NCBI GenBank assembly: GCA_018806985.1
Contig: JADANN010000122.1
Span: forward strand, 354,501-418,500
Source of the DNA: Angiostrongylus vasorum
Taxonomy: Eukaryota; Nematoda; Chromadorea; Rhabditida; Metastrongylidae
DNA length: 64,000 nucleotides
Direction: 5' to 3'
The position numbers were made by a program, and so were the translations under genes. The notes beneath the pieces were generated by a model. It saw only the letters and a list, made by a program, of their open reading frames with translations. It was not told the origin of the DNA and made no database searches. Every line of letters begins with the position of its first letter. The first letter of the stretch is position 1. This document shows, in pieces, positions 27,001-35,892 of this stretch.

Positions 27001-30000
27001 TTTTGGAGAGACGTACCTCAAATGGCACAGAAAGCTCTGCTATAAGTATTCGGAATACTCATAGTAAATAGCAGTGGATTTTCAGATTGAAAAATGGAGA
27101 TTATCTGTTGAAGTTTTGGAGGTGACACCAAAGTCCCCACCCAATCCGCATCTTCAGCCTTTTGATTTTAAGCTTTTTTCCTTAATCCACGTGAGAAATA
27201 CAGTCCACATACACGCAAACATCCATGCACGCATAGATGAATATGTCGGTGCACATAATTTAGTGTAATGAATAGTGTGCAACGGAAAAACAGAATCTGT
27301 TCTGAATCCATGTAGCTCTCAGGGTTACTCCATGATCACATAGTTAGTCATTAACTCCCTACATCCTAGCTGTCTCGCGACTGACTAACACGGGTTAAAA
27401 GATCAGTAGGAATAACATGAGTGATAGTTCTAAATTGTAGCATCGTTAGTAATATTGGAAATCAGTTTGTCTTAAAAAGAGAGAAAGCAGGGATAGCGCA
27501 GTGGTTAGTGATGTAATTCATCATGAAGCAAGGTGCTGGTTCGATCCCCTCCATAACGCTTTCCTCCAATCCACGTCAGAACGCCTTTGCTCAGTTATCT
27601 CCAAGATTGGAAACAGAATCGATTCGACCAGCATTTTACGACATTCATGAAGAGAAACGAAATCCTTAAGTAGCAGCCGATACAACATGCGAAACGTTCG
27701 CAGACCCTTGTGACGATGAGTCCGAGGAAAAAAAGGAATCGAGCGCAAGAAGTGCTGCCAGCCACAGAGTAAATGTGTTGGCGGGTCGTGTAGAATAAAA
27801 TGAAATAATTAGAAGGAAAGGCAACTTCTAAACTCCGCTAAAGTCTGTGACACCGAGAATTGAAGTGGTAGAAGAAATAAGACGTTTAGGAATAAAAGGA
27901 ATGTTTCATGTTAAAAAATAGTAAAGCATGTCAGGGAACAGCCCTCTCCCTGCAGTCCATAAAAGATGGCGTGTGCTTGTGATGGAAATCAGTGAACGCT
28001 ATGACATGGCTATTTCAAGACTCCAGGCAGAGCCGAATTGACCAAAAATCGACAACTTTCAAAAAAGGGAACCAAAAATCTCCAAGCAGTAGCGGTAGCA
28101 ACACACAAATCCGAAAATCTTCGTTGGTGATGGATGCAAGTGTTGGTATCAGCTCAATATGTGATGTCTCACGCATAGAAAAGAACTCCATGGTTTCGGC
28201 TGCTACTTATGTGCTAAACACTTCATAATTTTTTTTTACTTTGTACGACTGGTCTCACGTATACTTTGCGGACCTCATTACTTCATGCATTCCATTCGCT
28301 TCCGTCACCCATCATCCACGAAGGTGTTTGAATTTCTCACATATGGATTCAACTGCTTATTGATTCTCCCTCAAATCCTAGGCTAGCGTTGCCAGAGCGT
28401 TCCTGAATGGATATGAAGGAGTGTACTAGACTCAGACCATATTCCACAACCACGGAAAGTGAGATATTTGGTGAGCCTTAGTTAGGGTTGAACCAACATC
28501 GTGCTCGTGATGAACGGCATCACTACCACTGCGCTACCTCTAAACTTGGAAAAGTAAATCTAATTCTGGCTTTAGTGGCACTTGGTTCAACAAAATTGGA
28601 CTCACAAGCCAAACTCTTGGGACACGTCGACAGAACAATTGGATTGGACAACTTGCAACGGATACAACGGTGGGCAAACACCGCTGGTGCAATGGATGTT
28701 TTCAAGGAGCAGGTAATCCGTTCCTTCAGACATATTTTTTTGTTCTTTTGGTTGACATTTATACTCGCTAAGCATTAATCGTAGTATTAAATTGGTCATA
28801 CATGTTAGGTAACCGAAGAGTTCGTAATCTGCTAGTATACACATCATTTGAAAAGTAATTTGGAGGGCATCACTATCTGGCAAAAGCTCGTAACTTTATC
28901 CAGAAAATAGTTGGGAAGCTCTCTCATTGCAATCTATCGAAGAAAATCACAGTTTTACTGAAGATTCAATAAAAATGCAGATTTCATTTGCAACACTGAA
29001 TTCCTCAAATTGAGTCATTTTCGAAAGATCCATATTTCGATCTAACGCAGTGCTTTCTAGCTAGTTAAATTCATCAAGAACTTCGAACCTGTGGAAAACA
29101 TATTACCTACACTGCCGCCTGAGTTTGACTTCCTTTTGAAGCCCTCAGGACGATAGCCGGCTAATCAGCAGGATGCCATTTCACTTCTACTCAGTCACGG
29201 GAGTATTGCGTCGCAAGCCAGAAAGTTTAGGACCTCTCAGCTTGTAGTCATTCCTTCCCGACAGCAGTGAATTTGCGAGTTCCATCACGGTCCAAGAACT
29301 TCATGATTTGCCGCATTACTACATAATATTTAGAGTAGATTCGATTAGTTATTATGCTAACTGTCGTTTCTAATGTATTATCACAAATAATATTTATTGC
29401 TAATTTATATCATGATTTGTCGACACTGTTGAGTCCTTAGCGACTAGTTTCTTTCCTCACTGATTGTCCTCATGTTCCACGGTTCGACATACTGTGGACG
29501 ATGTTACTGTGTACAGTTCATAAAGAAACGTCTATAAACACTGCTCACGTCTCTCGCCATTATGATACTCTGTCGGTTATTTTTGTTGTAATTAGATACA
29601 AGATAAAATCTTCAAGAAGTCGTTGATTTCTTTCTAGTAAGTAGTACACAGTAAGGAGACGGGTAATACAGTGGTATTGATGCCGATCATCACGAGCACA
29701 GTGCTAGTTCGACCCTGCCACAGCCTCATCAAACCTCTAATTTCTCCATAGACGAAGAATTGGTGCCAAACTTGTCTGGGCTAACTCATTTCCTGTGATC
29801 CACGTGGGAACACCGTAGCAGGCGATTTCAGGACTCCAAGGAGAATCGACTCGACGAGCATTCAACGATATTCATGATGGAAGGGAAATACCTCAAGCAA
29901 CAGCCAAAGGCACTCGTAATACTTGCAAGACTTTCGTGGATGATGAATGCAAGGAAACGAATCAAATGCAGGAAGTGCTAGGATCCACGCAGTAGATGTG

Positions 30001-30813
30001 AAAGACCGGTCGTGTAAAATGAGGAAAAAATATGCAATAGCATTGAAATCCTAGGATGTAGGCCTTAAATGAGGATTTTTATTCGTCGCAGACGTTTCTA
30101 ACAGTGGTGAGCATGAGGTATACAACAAAATATGTTGATATTAAGTCTTCTCTTGACAACACAGAGCTCAATTTACGTTAACTGTCTCTGCGTTATTTTC
30201 CTGAGATCCTAACTTGACTAATTACAACATCGCCTAGACCATTTTTTTAAATAACTTCAACTTTGTACACCTAAACTTTTGATAGTTTCACTGGTGTTCA
30301 TTCGTTGATTGAAACGAGAACTCCAGGTCCCATCGTTTGTTTACTTGATGCAACAGTTCAGGTTTTGGTACCAGCCTAAAGAAAATACTTAAGATACGAC
30401 AAAGAGCAAAATGTGATTATGGTCTTCTCCATCGGACCCGGCTGAATTAATATCATAAGCATTTGTTGCGTTTCGTTGTGGGACGCATGTTTTTTGATGA
30501 TTTGTGAAATTTTTTCCGAATTACTGCTTTTATAATGAGGAAGAACCCCATGGAAAGGTTTAGCAAACAGGCGGAACTCCATCGCAAGCGGTGAATTGGA
30601 TCGTATTTCTGAAAGAAGTGTTCGACGCTTAATTTTGCTTTGCTGCCGCGTTGCACGTTCAGCACTCCATGTCAGTTGCAGACTTGTGGGTTTTTGGAAG
30701 TTTACTGTAATTTTTCTAAAATTGGAGGACTTGGGAAGCTCAGAACATTACAAAATTATGGAAGAGACTTTGTTCTCTTGCTCTATGTGGATGCGTTGTA
30801 TGTACGTCACTAC

Positions 30814-30888
<75 letters not shown>

Positions 30889-31386
30889 CGTTAACAAGTA
30901 TATATGTATATAAGCGCAATGCTGTCATTATTTGGAAGTGTTTTGTAAGTTATCCTGCTATTACTTAGAAATTTTTTTTTACCCCCCGGCCCTTTCTCAA
31001 CCATTAAGAGTGGAGAATAGATTCCAGCAAGGGATGCAATTTTTTCCAGTTTGCATACAACGCATGCATGACATACAATCCATCTCGGACGTCATGTGTT
31101 TAAAATGACTGCAGTCGCAAATCGAATCGAAAATCAGCAGATATCACACAATCAGATAATTTCCGCCAAGCAAGCTGACAATTTAACCCTATCGTTTTTT
31201 TAAGGCTTAATGCATATCAAAAAAAAACGAAGTGGTTCTTCGCTAAGGAGACAATTCAATTCATTGTAATTCTTGTTTTGCTCTGATTTTGACTTGTGTT
31301 TTCAGCCGGCTTTGATGAATTGCAAACCTTCAGTCAAAGAAAAGTCGCCTTCGTATCGAGAGTGCAGGAAAGCTATAGAAGCATAG
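6048..31386 (+). CDS. Secreted protein of unknown function, 11 exons
   Basis: Exons by hand: 6048-6098, 10554-10736, 14304-14489, 19273-19474, 19676-19829, 19981-20108, 22697-22777, 24717-24997, 25062-25179, 28576-28712, 31306-31386. All junctions are AG/GT and every phase matches, giving 533 residues and a TAG stop. Residues 1-17 (MLNLFLFAAVAVSVANA) are a signal peptide, so export is predicted. Residues 18-140 are basic and Pro-rich, with an NST glycosylation site. Residues 141-207 hold a Thr-rich mucin-like run (TTSVETTTTT). Residues 208-422 are Gly/Pro/Ser-rich and low in cysteine. Residues 423-507 look helical. I do not recognise the family; a nematode-specific extracellular or cuticle-associated protein is one possibility. 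The weakest calls are exon 4 and the short last exon. Introns of up to 4.8 kb are long for a worm and carry SINEs. Confidence 0.65.
6099..8418. other. Intron 1, first part: nothing recognised
   Basis: AT-rich intronic DNA. A tRNA-like A-box string (GGTAGCACAGCGGTAG) sits near 7,458, but no matching B box or family body follows, so I do not call an element. Confidence 0.45.
8419..8617 (+). mobile_element. SINE-1 copy, 3'-truncated
   Basis: The head reads GGGCACGTGTAGCGCAG with an A box, followed by the GGGATCGATCCCC B box at about 8,463 and the family body (CCATCCCTCTGGGG, TTGGTACCAGACTTGTC). It stops abruptly at about 8,617, before the TTAATGAAGTCGAATGCATG 3' part, and abuts a SINE-2 fragment. 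Confidence 0.8.
8618..8662 (-). mobile_element. SINE-2 fragment joined to SINE-1
   Basis: About 45 bp (CCTGGAATCCCGGGG, CTTGGCCAAAGTCTACC) match the interior of minus-strand SINE-2 copies. It is fused directly to the truncated SINE-1 at 8,617. Confidence 0.65.
8663..10553. other. Intron 1, last part: nothing recognised
   Basis: No repeat family or exon-like segment found between the SINE junction and exon 2. Confidence 0.45.
11466..11498 (+). repeat. Penelope-like downstream motif, isolated
   Basis: The string CGCCGACGTTAAAGGAAAG followed by TTGATTTTCG matches a short unit that elsewhere lies 100-150 bp downstream of the hammerhead-like motif (18,105; 45,755; also 15,590, 24,530, 60,625). 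Here the ribozyme-like core is absent, so this is a fragment. Confidence 0.35.
12505..12900 (+). mobile_element. SINE-2 copy, nearly full length
   Basis: Starts CTCCTCCCAACG and ends in a tandem CCAAGTATCC, CCAAGTATT tail near 12,898, the kind of short-repeat tail typical of RTE-mobilised elements. It lies in intron 2 of the secreted-protein gene, in sense orientation. Confidence 0.8.
13700..13945 (+). mobile_element. SINE-3 copy with hairpin head
   Basis: The head (GGGCTCCCCAGATC, CCGTTGACGGGTGACTGC) matches the palindrome centre of the fold-back copy at 47,130-47,175. The body and the GCAAATATCGCAGCATCATT 3' end follow. One arm only. Confidence 0.65.
14898..15215 (+). mobile_element. SINE-4 copy
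   Basis: tRNA-like head with GCGCAGTGGTTAATGGG and GGTTCAACCCCC as A and B boxes, then the family body (CTCCATTCGACGTAGAAACC, AAATCGACTCAACTAACATT) and the 3' GACGAATAAAAAAGAATCG region. Lies in intron 3 of the secreted-protein gene. Confidence 0.7.
15405..15625 (-). mobile_element. Penelope-like terminal fragment
   Basis: The reverse complement of 15,409-15,445 gives GCTTTGAAAAAGACGAAGG then TGCCGAAACGTTAGCC, a decayed copy of the motif best seen at 17,750. The ATTAAAGGAAAGTCGGTTTTCC unit of the same family follows at about 15,598. Confidence 0.45.
15626..17744. other. Intron 3, middle: nothing recognised
   Basis: No repeat shared with the rest of the window and no exon-like segment of the right phase. 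Confidence 0.4.
17745..18125. mobile_element. Inverted pair of Penelope-like termini with hammerhead-like cores
   Basis: The minus-strand core at 17,750-17,785 reads GCT CTGAAGA AGGCGACACTGCC GAAAC GTTAGC. The plus-strand core at 17,965-17,998 reads GCT CTGAAGA ATGTGACACTGCC GAAAC GTCAGC. The flanks inside the pair are also inverted repeats (GGAAGGGTATATTGATAAGC against GCTTATTAATATACCCTTCC). CTGANGA and GAAA are the two invariant hammerhead strands, and GUC or GUU is an allowed cleavage triplet; Penelope-like elements are known to carry such ribozymes. Helix III is minimal, so activity is uncertain. A GAGGTTAACAGAAAGTCGAT unit follows at about 18,103. Confidence 0.55.
18446..18655 (+). mobile_element. 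SINE-1 copy with internal deletion
   Basis: Head GTGCGTGTGGCGCAGCGG and B box GGGATCGATCTCC are present. The segment between TAGACTTGTCTGAGAGGATAG and the CGATGCTTAATGAA 3' part is deleted. Ends in a T-rich CCTTTATTTTTATCC tail. Confidence 0.75.
20150..20345 (+). mobile_element. SINE-3 related copy
   Basis: Carries a good B box (GGGTTCGAATCTGG at about 20,240) and the family 3' end (AGCTTTGCGATAAACCCAGC, CATAATACACTGCCATGAAA). It follows exon 6 of the secreted-protein gene by about 40 bases and ends in an A-rich stretch. Confidence 0.6.
20346..22696. other. Intron 6: nothing recognised
   Basis: The longest open frame (plus, 21,281-21,565) has no splice-compatible ends or recognised family. 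I see no repeat from the four families. Confidence 0.4.
23190..23466 (+). mobile_element. SINE-1 copy, full length
   Basis: GGGCACGTGTAGCCCAGTGG head, GGGATCGATGCCC B box, complete body to ATGCTTAATGAAGTCGAG and GGGATTGATCAACACCG, ending in a T-rich tail. Lies in intron 7 of the secreted-protein gene, in sense. Confidence 0.85.
24180..24570 (-). mobile_element. Penelope-like terminus
   Basis: The reverse complement of 24,185-24,220 reads GGCTCTGAAGAAGGCGATAC then TGCCGAAACGTCAAC, with intact CTGAAGA and GAAAC blocks. The neighbouring TAGAAGGGTATAGTGATCTG matches the flank of the 17,750 copy. The GAGGTTAATAGAAAGTCGAT unit lies at about 24,532. The SINE-free stretch between is unremarkable. 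Confidence 0.5.
25180..27487. other. Intron 9, first part: nothing recognised
   Basis: Frames at 25,845-26,066 (minus) and 26,632-26,883 (plus) look faintly protein-like, but they match no family I know and have no matching splice partners. Confidence 0.35.
27488..27800 (+). mobile_element. SINE-4 copy, full length
   Basis: Reference copy of the family. The tRNA-like head is GGATAGCGCAGTGGTTAGTG, the B box GGTTCGATCCCC lies at about 27,538, the body includes CGATTCGACCAGCATTTTAC, and the 3' end is GCGGGTCGTGTAGAATAAAA. Confidence 0.8.
27990..28150 (+). mobile_element. SINE-4 interior fragment
   Basis: Matches the middle and 3' part of SINE-4 (ATTTCAAGACTCCAGGCAGA, AAGCAGTAGCGGTAGCAACA, GATGGATGCAAGTG) without head or tail. 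Confidence 0.45.
28478..28552 (-). mobile_element. SINE-4 head fragment
   Basis: The reverse complement gives GAGGTAGCGCAGTGGTAGTG (A box) and GTTGGTTCAACCCT (B box) about 35 bp apart, as in a tRNA gene. Only the tRNA-like head is left, ending about 25 bp before exon 10 of the secreted-protein gene. Confidence 0.6.
28713..29654. other. Intron 10, first part: nothing recognised
   Basis: No repeat or exon-like sequence found. Confidence 0.4.
29655..30030 (+). mobile_element. SINE-4 copy, full length
   Basis: Head GGGTAATACAGTGGTATTG, B box TAGTTCGACCCTG, one copy of the middle unit (TTTCTCCATAGACGAAGAAT), then GAATCGACTCGACGAGCATT and the GACCGGTCGTGTAAAATGAG end. It shows the single-unit arrangement against which the duplication at 3,450-3,700 is judged. 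Confidence 0.75.
30818..30885. repeat. (TA)34 microsatellite
   Basis: Sixty-eight uninterrupted bases of alternating TA inside intron 10. Flanked by TACGTTT on the left and AATACGTTA on the right, which extends the self-complementarity. It yields spurious Tyr-Ile open frames on both strands. Confidence 0.98.
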
Positions 31387-31499
31387 AGCGTAAAAGCATG
31401 AAAAACTTTGGAAAGCCTTGTGTAGACGAATCAGTTCATCTTTGTTTTCATTCGTAATTACTCTTTGACGAGCCACAAGGTTTGGGTTAGTTTCGGAGA

Positions 31500-31765
31500 G
31501 CTGGGGACATCGTTACCATCCCAGACAGTTACCACTGTTGTGGATCAAGAGGAGCTTTGCCAACATGCGAATAATTTGATACCAGGACGGTAGTGATTCC
31601 TGGTACTATTTCACTCCTCGCTTAGCTTCCAAATGGAATCGTCTGTATTCTTCCCAGCTTGGGAAGCCCTGCGGAGATAGGGGATATGAACCCCAGCTGT
31701 ACGTCGAAGCGTGACACCCAAGAACACCTCTCAGCCACGATGAGGCGGTAAAGCTTTGGACGACC
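31500..31765 (-). mobile_element. SINE-2 copy, 3' tail missing
   Basis: Contains the head side (GGCTGAGAGGTGTTC on the minus strand) and the interior up to ATCGTTACC, but not the last ~100 bp with the CAAGTATC tail. Divergent from other copies. It begins about 115 bp after the stop of the secreted-protein gene. Confidence 0.6.
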
Positions 31766-32439
31766 TAAAGCACTGTAGTTATTGAAAAACCATGTTTTAT
31801 TGTCAAAAAGCCAGAGAGTTCGAAACCGTCGGAAAATTGCTAATAATTATTTGGGCTAAGCAATAAACACGGTAGCGGGTTGTTATGGGTTACGCTAATA
31901 GACTTGGACTACAATGTAGTCGCATTGACTTCACTAGATAGTAAGCATTTCTTCAACCTGCCTATGAAACTACTACAACATCTTCTGCGACGCTGATGTA
32001 GATTGCAATTAAAAGTGGTCATTCGGTACCTAATTCTGATACAAATGGATGGAATTAGCTGCGTGAAATGCTGATTTTGAACGATGAATTTAAAATGCGG
32101 TAGACTTCCTTCCCTAAATTTAACCCATCTGGTTGAAGCTACAATGATTACGTCCAATTCACTTTTTACCAACGTGATGCAAGCTCGATATTCCACCTAC
32201 AAATAATCTGAGCATAAAATCTACGAATACTTCAATGGAAGTTTTGGTTGCTTCCTGATTACCCAATGTTTTTAAGTGAAAGAAGTAGCACGGATGTCTG
32301 AAGAAGTCGTGATGCACAGGTCTGATGGAGTATGTGGACGAGGAAGACAAAGGAACTCTGTCGCGTTTAATTTCTGAAGCTCTGCATATGAATGAACTCT
32401 TTCCTGCCTTCAATACCGATCACGTATTGCTAGCTATTC
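31766..32439. other. Intergenic, nothing recognised
   Basis: An AATAAA-like string occurs at 31,861 (GCAATAAACACGG), 475 bp after the proposed stop of the secreted-protein gene. It could be a polyadenylation signal but is not close enough to be convincing. Confidence 0.3.
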
Positions 32440-34170
32440 TCACTTCAAAATGGGATAATTGAACATTTATTTCAAACACAATAACAATAACGACATAACG
32501 AAATCTACAAATGTTCGCATAAACAACAAAACCAATATGCAGCGACAATATAACTAGAAATGAGTGAAGTGATATGAAGAGCAAACAATGCACTATACAC
32601 CATCTACGGGAAGGCAAATTTGATGACCTCGTAGTGGTGTGTAGGGTAATATGAGCCAATAAACCCTCATAAAGTGGTCACAGAGAACATGGAAATATTA
32701 AAATAGATTTGGTGGAAAACGTACAATATCTAAGTAGATCAGTCAATGTATGAGTGATAGGAAATAGATAGAATTGGTGGCCCAGTGGTAGAACGCTCGC
32801 CTGCCATGCATGGAACCTGGTTTCGGTTTCAGGCCAATACAGCAGCTTGTTCTGTTTGCGGTACATGCCTTTGTTCTTCCGGCCTGCCGTGCATCTGCTT
32901 TATTTTACCTTAGTTCTTATAAGAACTAGAACACAACAATAAGCACCACGAAATCCAAATTGGAAAAAAAATGAACGGCAAAATCTATTTGCAGTAACAA
33001 TATAACTTGGAAGGAAATATCCTCACTGAAAAAGAAAACTTACAATAGCTTGGAGAAGTATCCTATGGGCTATCCTTTTTGAGCTTACACGAGGTTGTTA
33101 CCACTTGTTCCTGAATTACGATAGCCGATGCTGCTGTGATGTTCGCAACAGCCTAAACATATTCTACACCTACATTTCATTATTCGATCAATAGTTGCTA
33201 GTACGAACAAATTTTTTTCCTAGTATTTCCTAGCACTAAATCATCAAGCACGATTTAAAAAAAATCTTCCTATTGAAAACAACTAACTGTTTTCTTCCTC
33301 AAGAGTGAGACCAACCGTTCTTCGCTCACACAGGATGAACATAAGACGCTAAGTCACGTGCGCTAGTGCGACATTTGTCCTATCCACAAATGTCCAGATT
33401 TTTGAAGTTCATCCAAACTGCTTCAACAGTATTGCGCGTAGAAGTTCTTGGCAGTTCCGTCAGAATATCGCTACGGCCACTTCGTATGAAACACTCTTGT
33501 GTTATTGTTTTTCCGTCATCCACGGTACCGCCTCAAGTGATCAACTCTTGTCGATCCACTGTTACGCAGTTCCGATGCATGAGTTACAATCGCTACTGCC
33601 ATATCATATGAACCACCGTTGTGTTGTCCTCATCACCTCGTCATCAAATCAATCTTCCAATTTCAACAATGATGAACTCCAACTAGTAGGATGCCGTGTG
33701 GTGCGGACCTAATGCTCATGTAGTGTGCATAGAGGTCGCACGAACGACGTCGTACACGAGTTTTTGGGGGAAGGTGCACAATAACACGCTCTGTTAGCCA
33801 TTATCTATGCGGTAGAGGACGGTTGCCAGATCCATTGGTCAGTGCTCAGTCGCTGGTTTGCGGCACCTGCTATAGGGCTTCTGTTTTCGACCAGTGGACT
33901 GTGTTCTAATCCTTGGTATCTTGTTGGAGATATTATTTCCCTTCCATCACATCATGTGTGTGTTGTTTTGTGTTACAACGGCATACCGAAATCTAAAAAT
34001 GCACATATGAACAACAAAAATTGAACTAAAGGGACACTGTAACCTGAAAGGAAGTATACTCACTAAAAGAGAAAACTTACGGTGTATTAATGAAGTGCTG
34101 TAGTGAACAAATAGTATATTGTACAAAGCACAGATGGACCTTATAGGAGTGGTCACGCACTAGGATGTCT
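32440..34170. repeat. Local three-copy repeat cluster
   Basis: A ~110-bp motif recurs in the same orientation at about 32,480-32,590, 32,945-33,060 and 33,980-34,085. It is built from ACGAAATCTAAAAATG, ATGAACAACAAAA, a GACAATATAAC-like block, GGAAATATCCTCACT and AAGAGAAAACTTAC. The first and third copies also share a downstream GGTCAC block. I saw this motif nowhere else in the window, so it may be a local segmental repeat or an unrecognised element. Confidence 0.45.
32771..32841 (+). pseudogene. tRNA-Gly(GCC) pseudogene or decayed tRNA
   Basis: The 71 nt match tRNA-Gly length and layout: acceptor GAATTGG against CCAATAC (6 of 7 pairs), D arm GGCCCAGTGGTAGAA, anticodon loop CTGCCAT with GCC, T loop TTCGGTT. 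Two mismatches break the anticodon stem (CTCGC against GCATG), the T stem is imperfect and the B box is off consensus. I therefore call it a pseudogene, though a divergent functional tRNA cannot be excluded. Confidence 0.6.
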
Positions 34171-34222
34171 TTTGGAGTGAGCGGTTGAACGCTGTTGCAG
34201 TGCTCATAGGGAAGGTGGGAAT

Positions 34223-34372
34223 GACGCTGCAGATTTGGGGGGAAACGCGGACTGACGCGATAAATTTGGCGGGAAACGTGGACTCACGCGATAAATTTGG
34301 CGGGAAACGTGGACTCACGCGATAGATTTGGTCGAAAACGTGGTTTGACGCGATGGATTTGCGGGAAACCGA
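34223..34372. repeat. 31-bp minisatellite with E2F-like boxes
   Basis: About five tandem units of exactly 31 bp. Boxes TTTGGCGGGAAA occur perfectly at 34,265 and 34,296, with variants at 34,234 (TTTGGGGGGAAA), 34,327 (TTTGGTCGAAAA) and 34,358 (TTTGCGGGAAA), all spaced 31 bp. The unit also has an ACGCGATAAA block. TTTGGCGGGAAA fits the known E2F/DP consensus. The array lies 2.4 kb upstream of the cyclin K start codon. Binding is inference. Confidence 0.85.
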
Positions 34373-34459
34373 TCCACACTCTTACATCCTGATCGGTCGA
34401 TGTGCATATGACAGTGTAGAAAGGTAGAGAGTATTCTCGACAAGATAAAGATAAAGTAT

Positions 34460-34615
34460 CTACACTAGACTTGTTTGGGAGAGTGGAAATCCCTACTTGA
34501 TACATCGGTAGATCCACAAAACACTGTGTAAGGCAAATATACATCCGATCACCTCTACTGTAGTTGGTAAAGTTGAGTGCAGGGCGAATCCCTAAAAGAC
34601 TGTTCACAACCTTCA
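34460..34615 (+). mobile_element. SINE-1 3' fragment
   Basis: Holds ACTTGTTTGGGAGAG, TACATCGGTAG, ATCCGATCACCTCTAC and GGTAAAGTTGAGTGCAGGGC, matching the 3' half of SINE-1 with divergence. The tRNA-like head is absent. Confidence 0.55.
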
Positions 34616-34810
34616 TCGTATCTTTATCGTTTTCGCGGTTCCGTCAAAACTTACAAGGTTATAGCGTATAGATCTGAAATAACCATAATGGCTTCAATTT
34701 CTGTGCAAACCTATCTTCCATACGTACGCCCACGCTTCGTATTAGTCAAGCTTTGCACATGAAGTCGTCAATTGTTGTAAAGAATTCATTTTTCTCCTGT
34801 TCCACAATAA

Positions 34811-35205
34811 TTACTTGGATATTTGGGCGGCCTGTCTTCACTGGTTGCGCGAACCTCAGCACAACCTCCACTTTTCGGAGTTTTGCTGGTTTAGCCACTA
34901 TGTCTTGCTGGACTCCCTAGGTCAGCCTGGCCAAAGTCTGCCCTAGGTCATCGCCACCACAGACAGTCGCCGCTTTTGTGGATTAGAGCGAGATTTACCA
35001 CCATGCCACTAGTTTAATACCAGGATGGTGGTGGATTTTGGTATTGGTAATGGTTTATTCTTAGCTAGGCTTCCTGATGGAAACGCCGGGCTCTCTCTCA
35101 GCTTGGGAGACTCTGCAGGGGGGGGATGAACATCACGCTATACATCGCAGGCCCGACACCCAGCAACACCTCCCAGCCAGGAAGAGGTGGCAAACCGTTG
35201 GGAGG
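34811..35205 (-). mobile_element. SINE-2 copy, full length
   Basis: Minus-strand unit from AACCGTTGCC/CCTCCC-type head at 35,205 to a CCAAGTAATTATT-like tail at 34,811. All interior landmarks are present (GGCCAAAGTCTGCC, GGTGGTGGATT, CTTCCTGATGGAAACGCCGG as read on plus). Confidence 0.8.
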
Positions 35206-35892
35206 GTTCCACAATCCGAATAGAAAAACGGATATGTTCTGTTGCTGAGAAGTAATGCGGTATGAACTTCATCCTGAAATGTCCGAATTGGTGCTTCATC
35301 AGTAAACTCTCAAGCCGTTCTACATAGATTTTCGGCTTTTATTATTTTCTCTTCTACATGAACTAATACTACATATTTTGCACTCGCCAGTTCCTTGTCA
35401 CGAATTCATCTTTTTCATAAATATTTTTAAATGCCGTTGCTGTTGGTATTGCCTTTCTTCCTGGAATGCTTTGCAAGCGAGTGCCTAGCTACGTACAACA
35501 CGAAGTCCTTGGCCCGTGTAGATCAGGGCGAAGTTCTGGACAACTACAGTACTAATTTACCTGATTGGCACAGGCCAGAGTCGGACCAGAGACTATGAAA
35601 ACATTGCTTAGCATTGCTAACTACTGTGCTTCTCGCACCTCGTCTGTTTCAATCTATATTTTTAAATGATTACAGTTCATGGTAGTTGCTCCCTTCCTCA
35701 CCATTTTCAAGGTTCCCAACTTCATTTCAAGGCTACTGAAACTAATATCCTACCGTCCCAGGCATTGTGACCAAGTCCAATTCCTCCAATAGTTGAAGCC
35801 CTTTCTGTGGCCTTACACCTTTTTTTCTCGTTCAAAAAAATGTCTGAATTTGCTTTTTCGGCTACCATTTCAATGGTGATGACATAAATTTA
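35206..35892. other. Intergenic, nothing recognised
   Basis: No repeat or coding signal found between SINE-2 and the antisense cyclin fragment. Confidence 0.4.

Larger units (their letters stand above)
25062..28712 (+). other. Helical C-terminal segment of the secreted protein (exons 9-10)
   Basis: Exon 9 (25,062-25,179) and exon 10 (28,576-28,712) join at phase 1 and read VKPSALLNVLNKADRGF, then TAAIDILEVALGSTKLDSQ, then LDNLQRIQRWANTAGAM. The spacing of Leu/Ile/Val suggests amphipathic helices and contrasts with the low-complexity upstream part, so this is probably the only folded domain. It is the best piece for a homology search. The 3.4-kb intron between the exons holds SINE-4 pieces. 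Confidence 0.6.

Noticed and set aside
30596..30928. Frames with Tyr-Ile repeats on both strands
   Set aside because: Translation of the (TA)34 microsatellite.
34223..34372. Minisatellite read as a CRISPR array
   Set aside because: No spacers: units are contiguous 31-bp repeats in eukaryotic DNA.
34284..34616. Minus-strand frame of 110 codons
   Set aside because: Covers the 31-bp minisatellite and a SINE-1 fragment.
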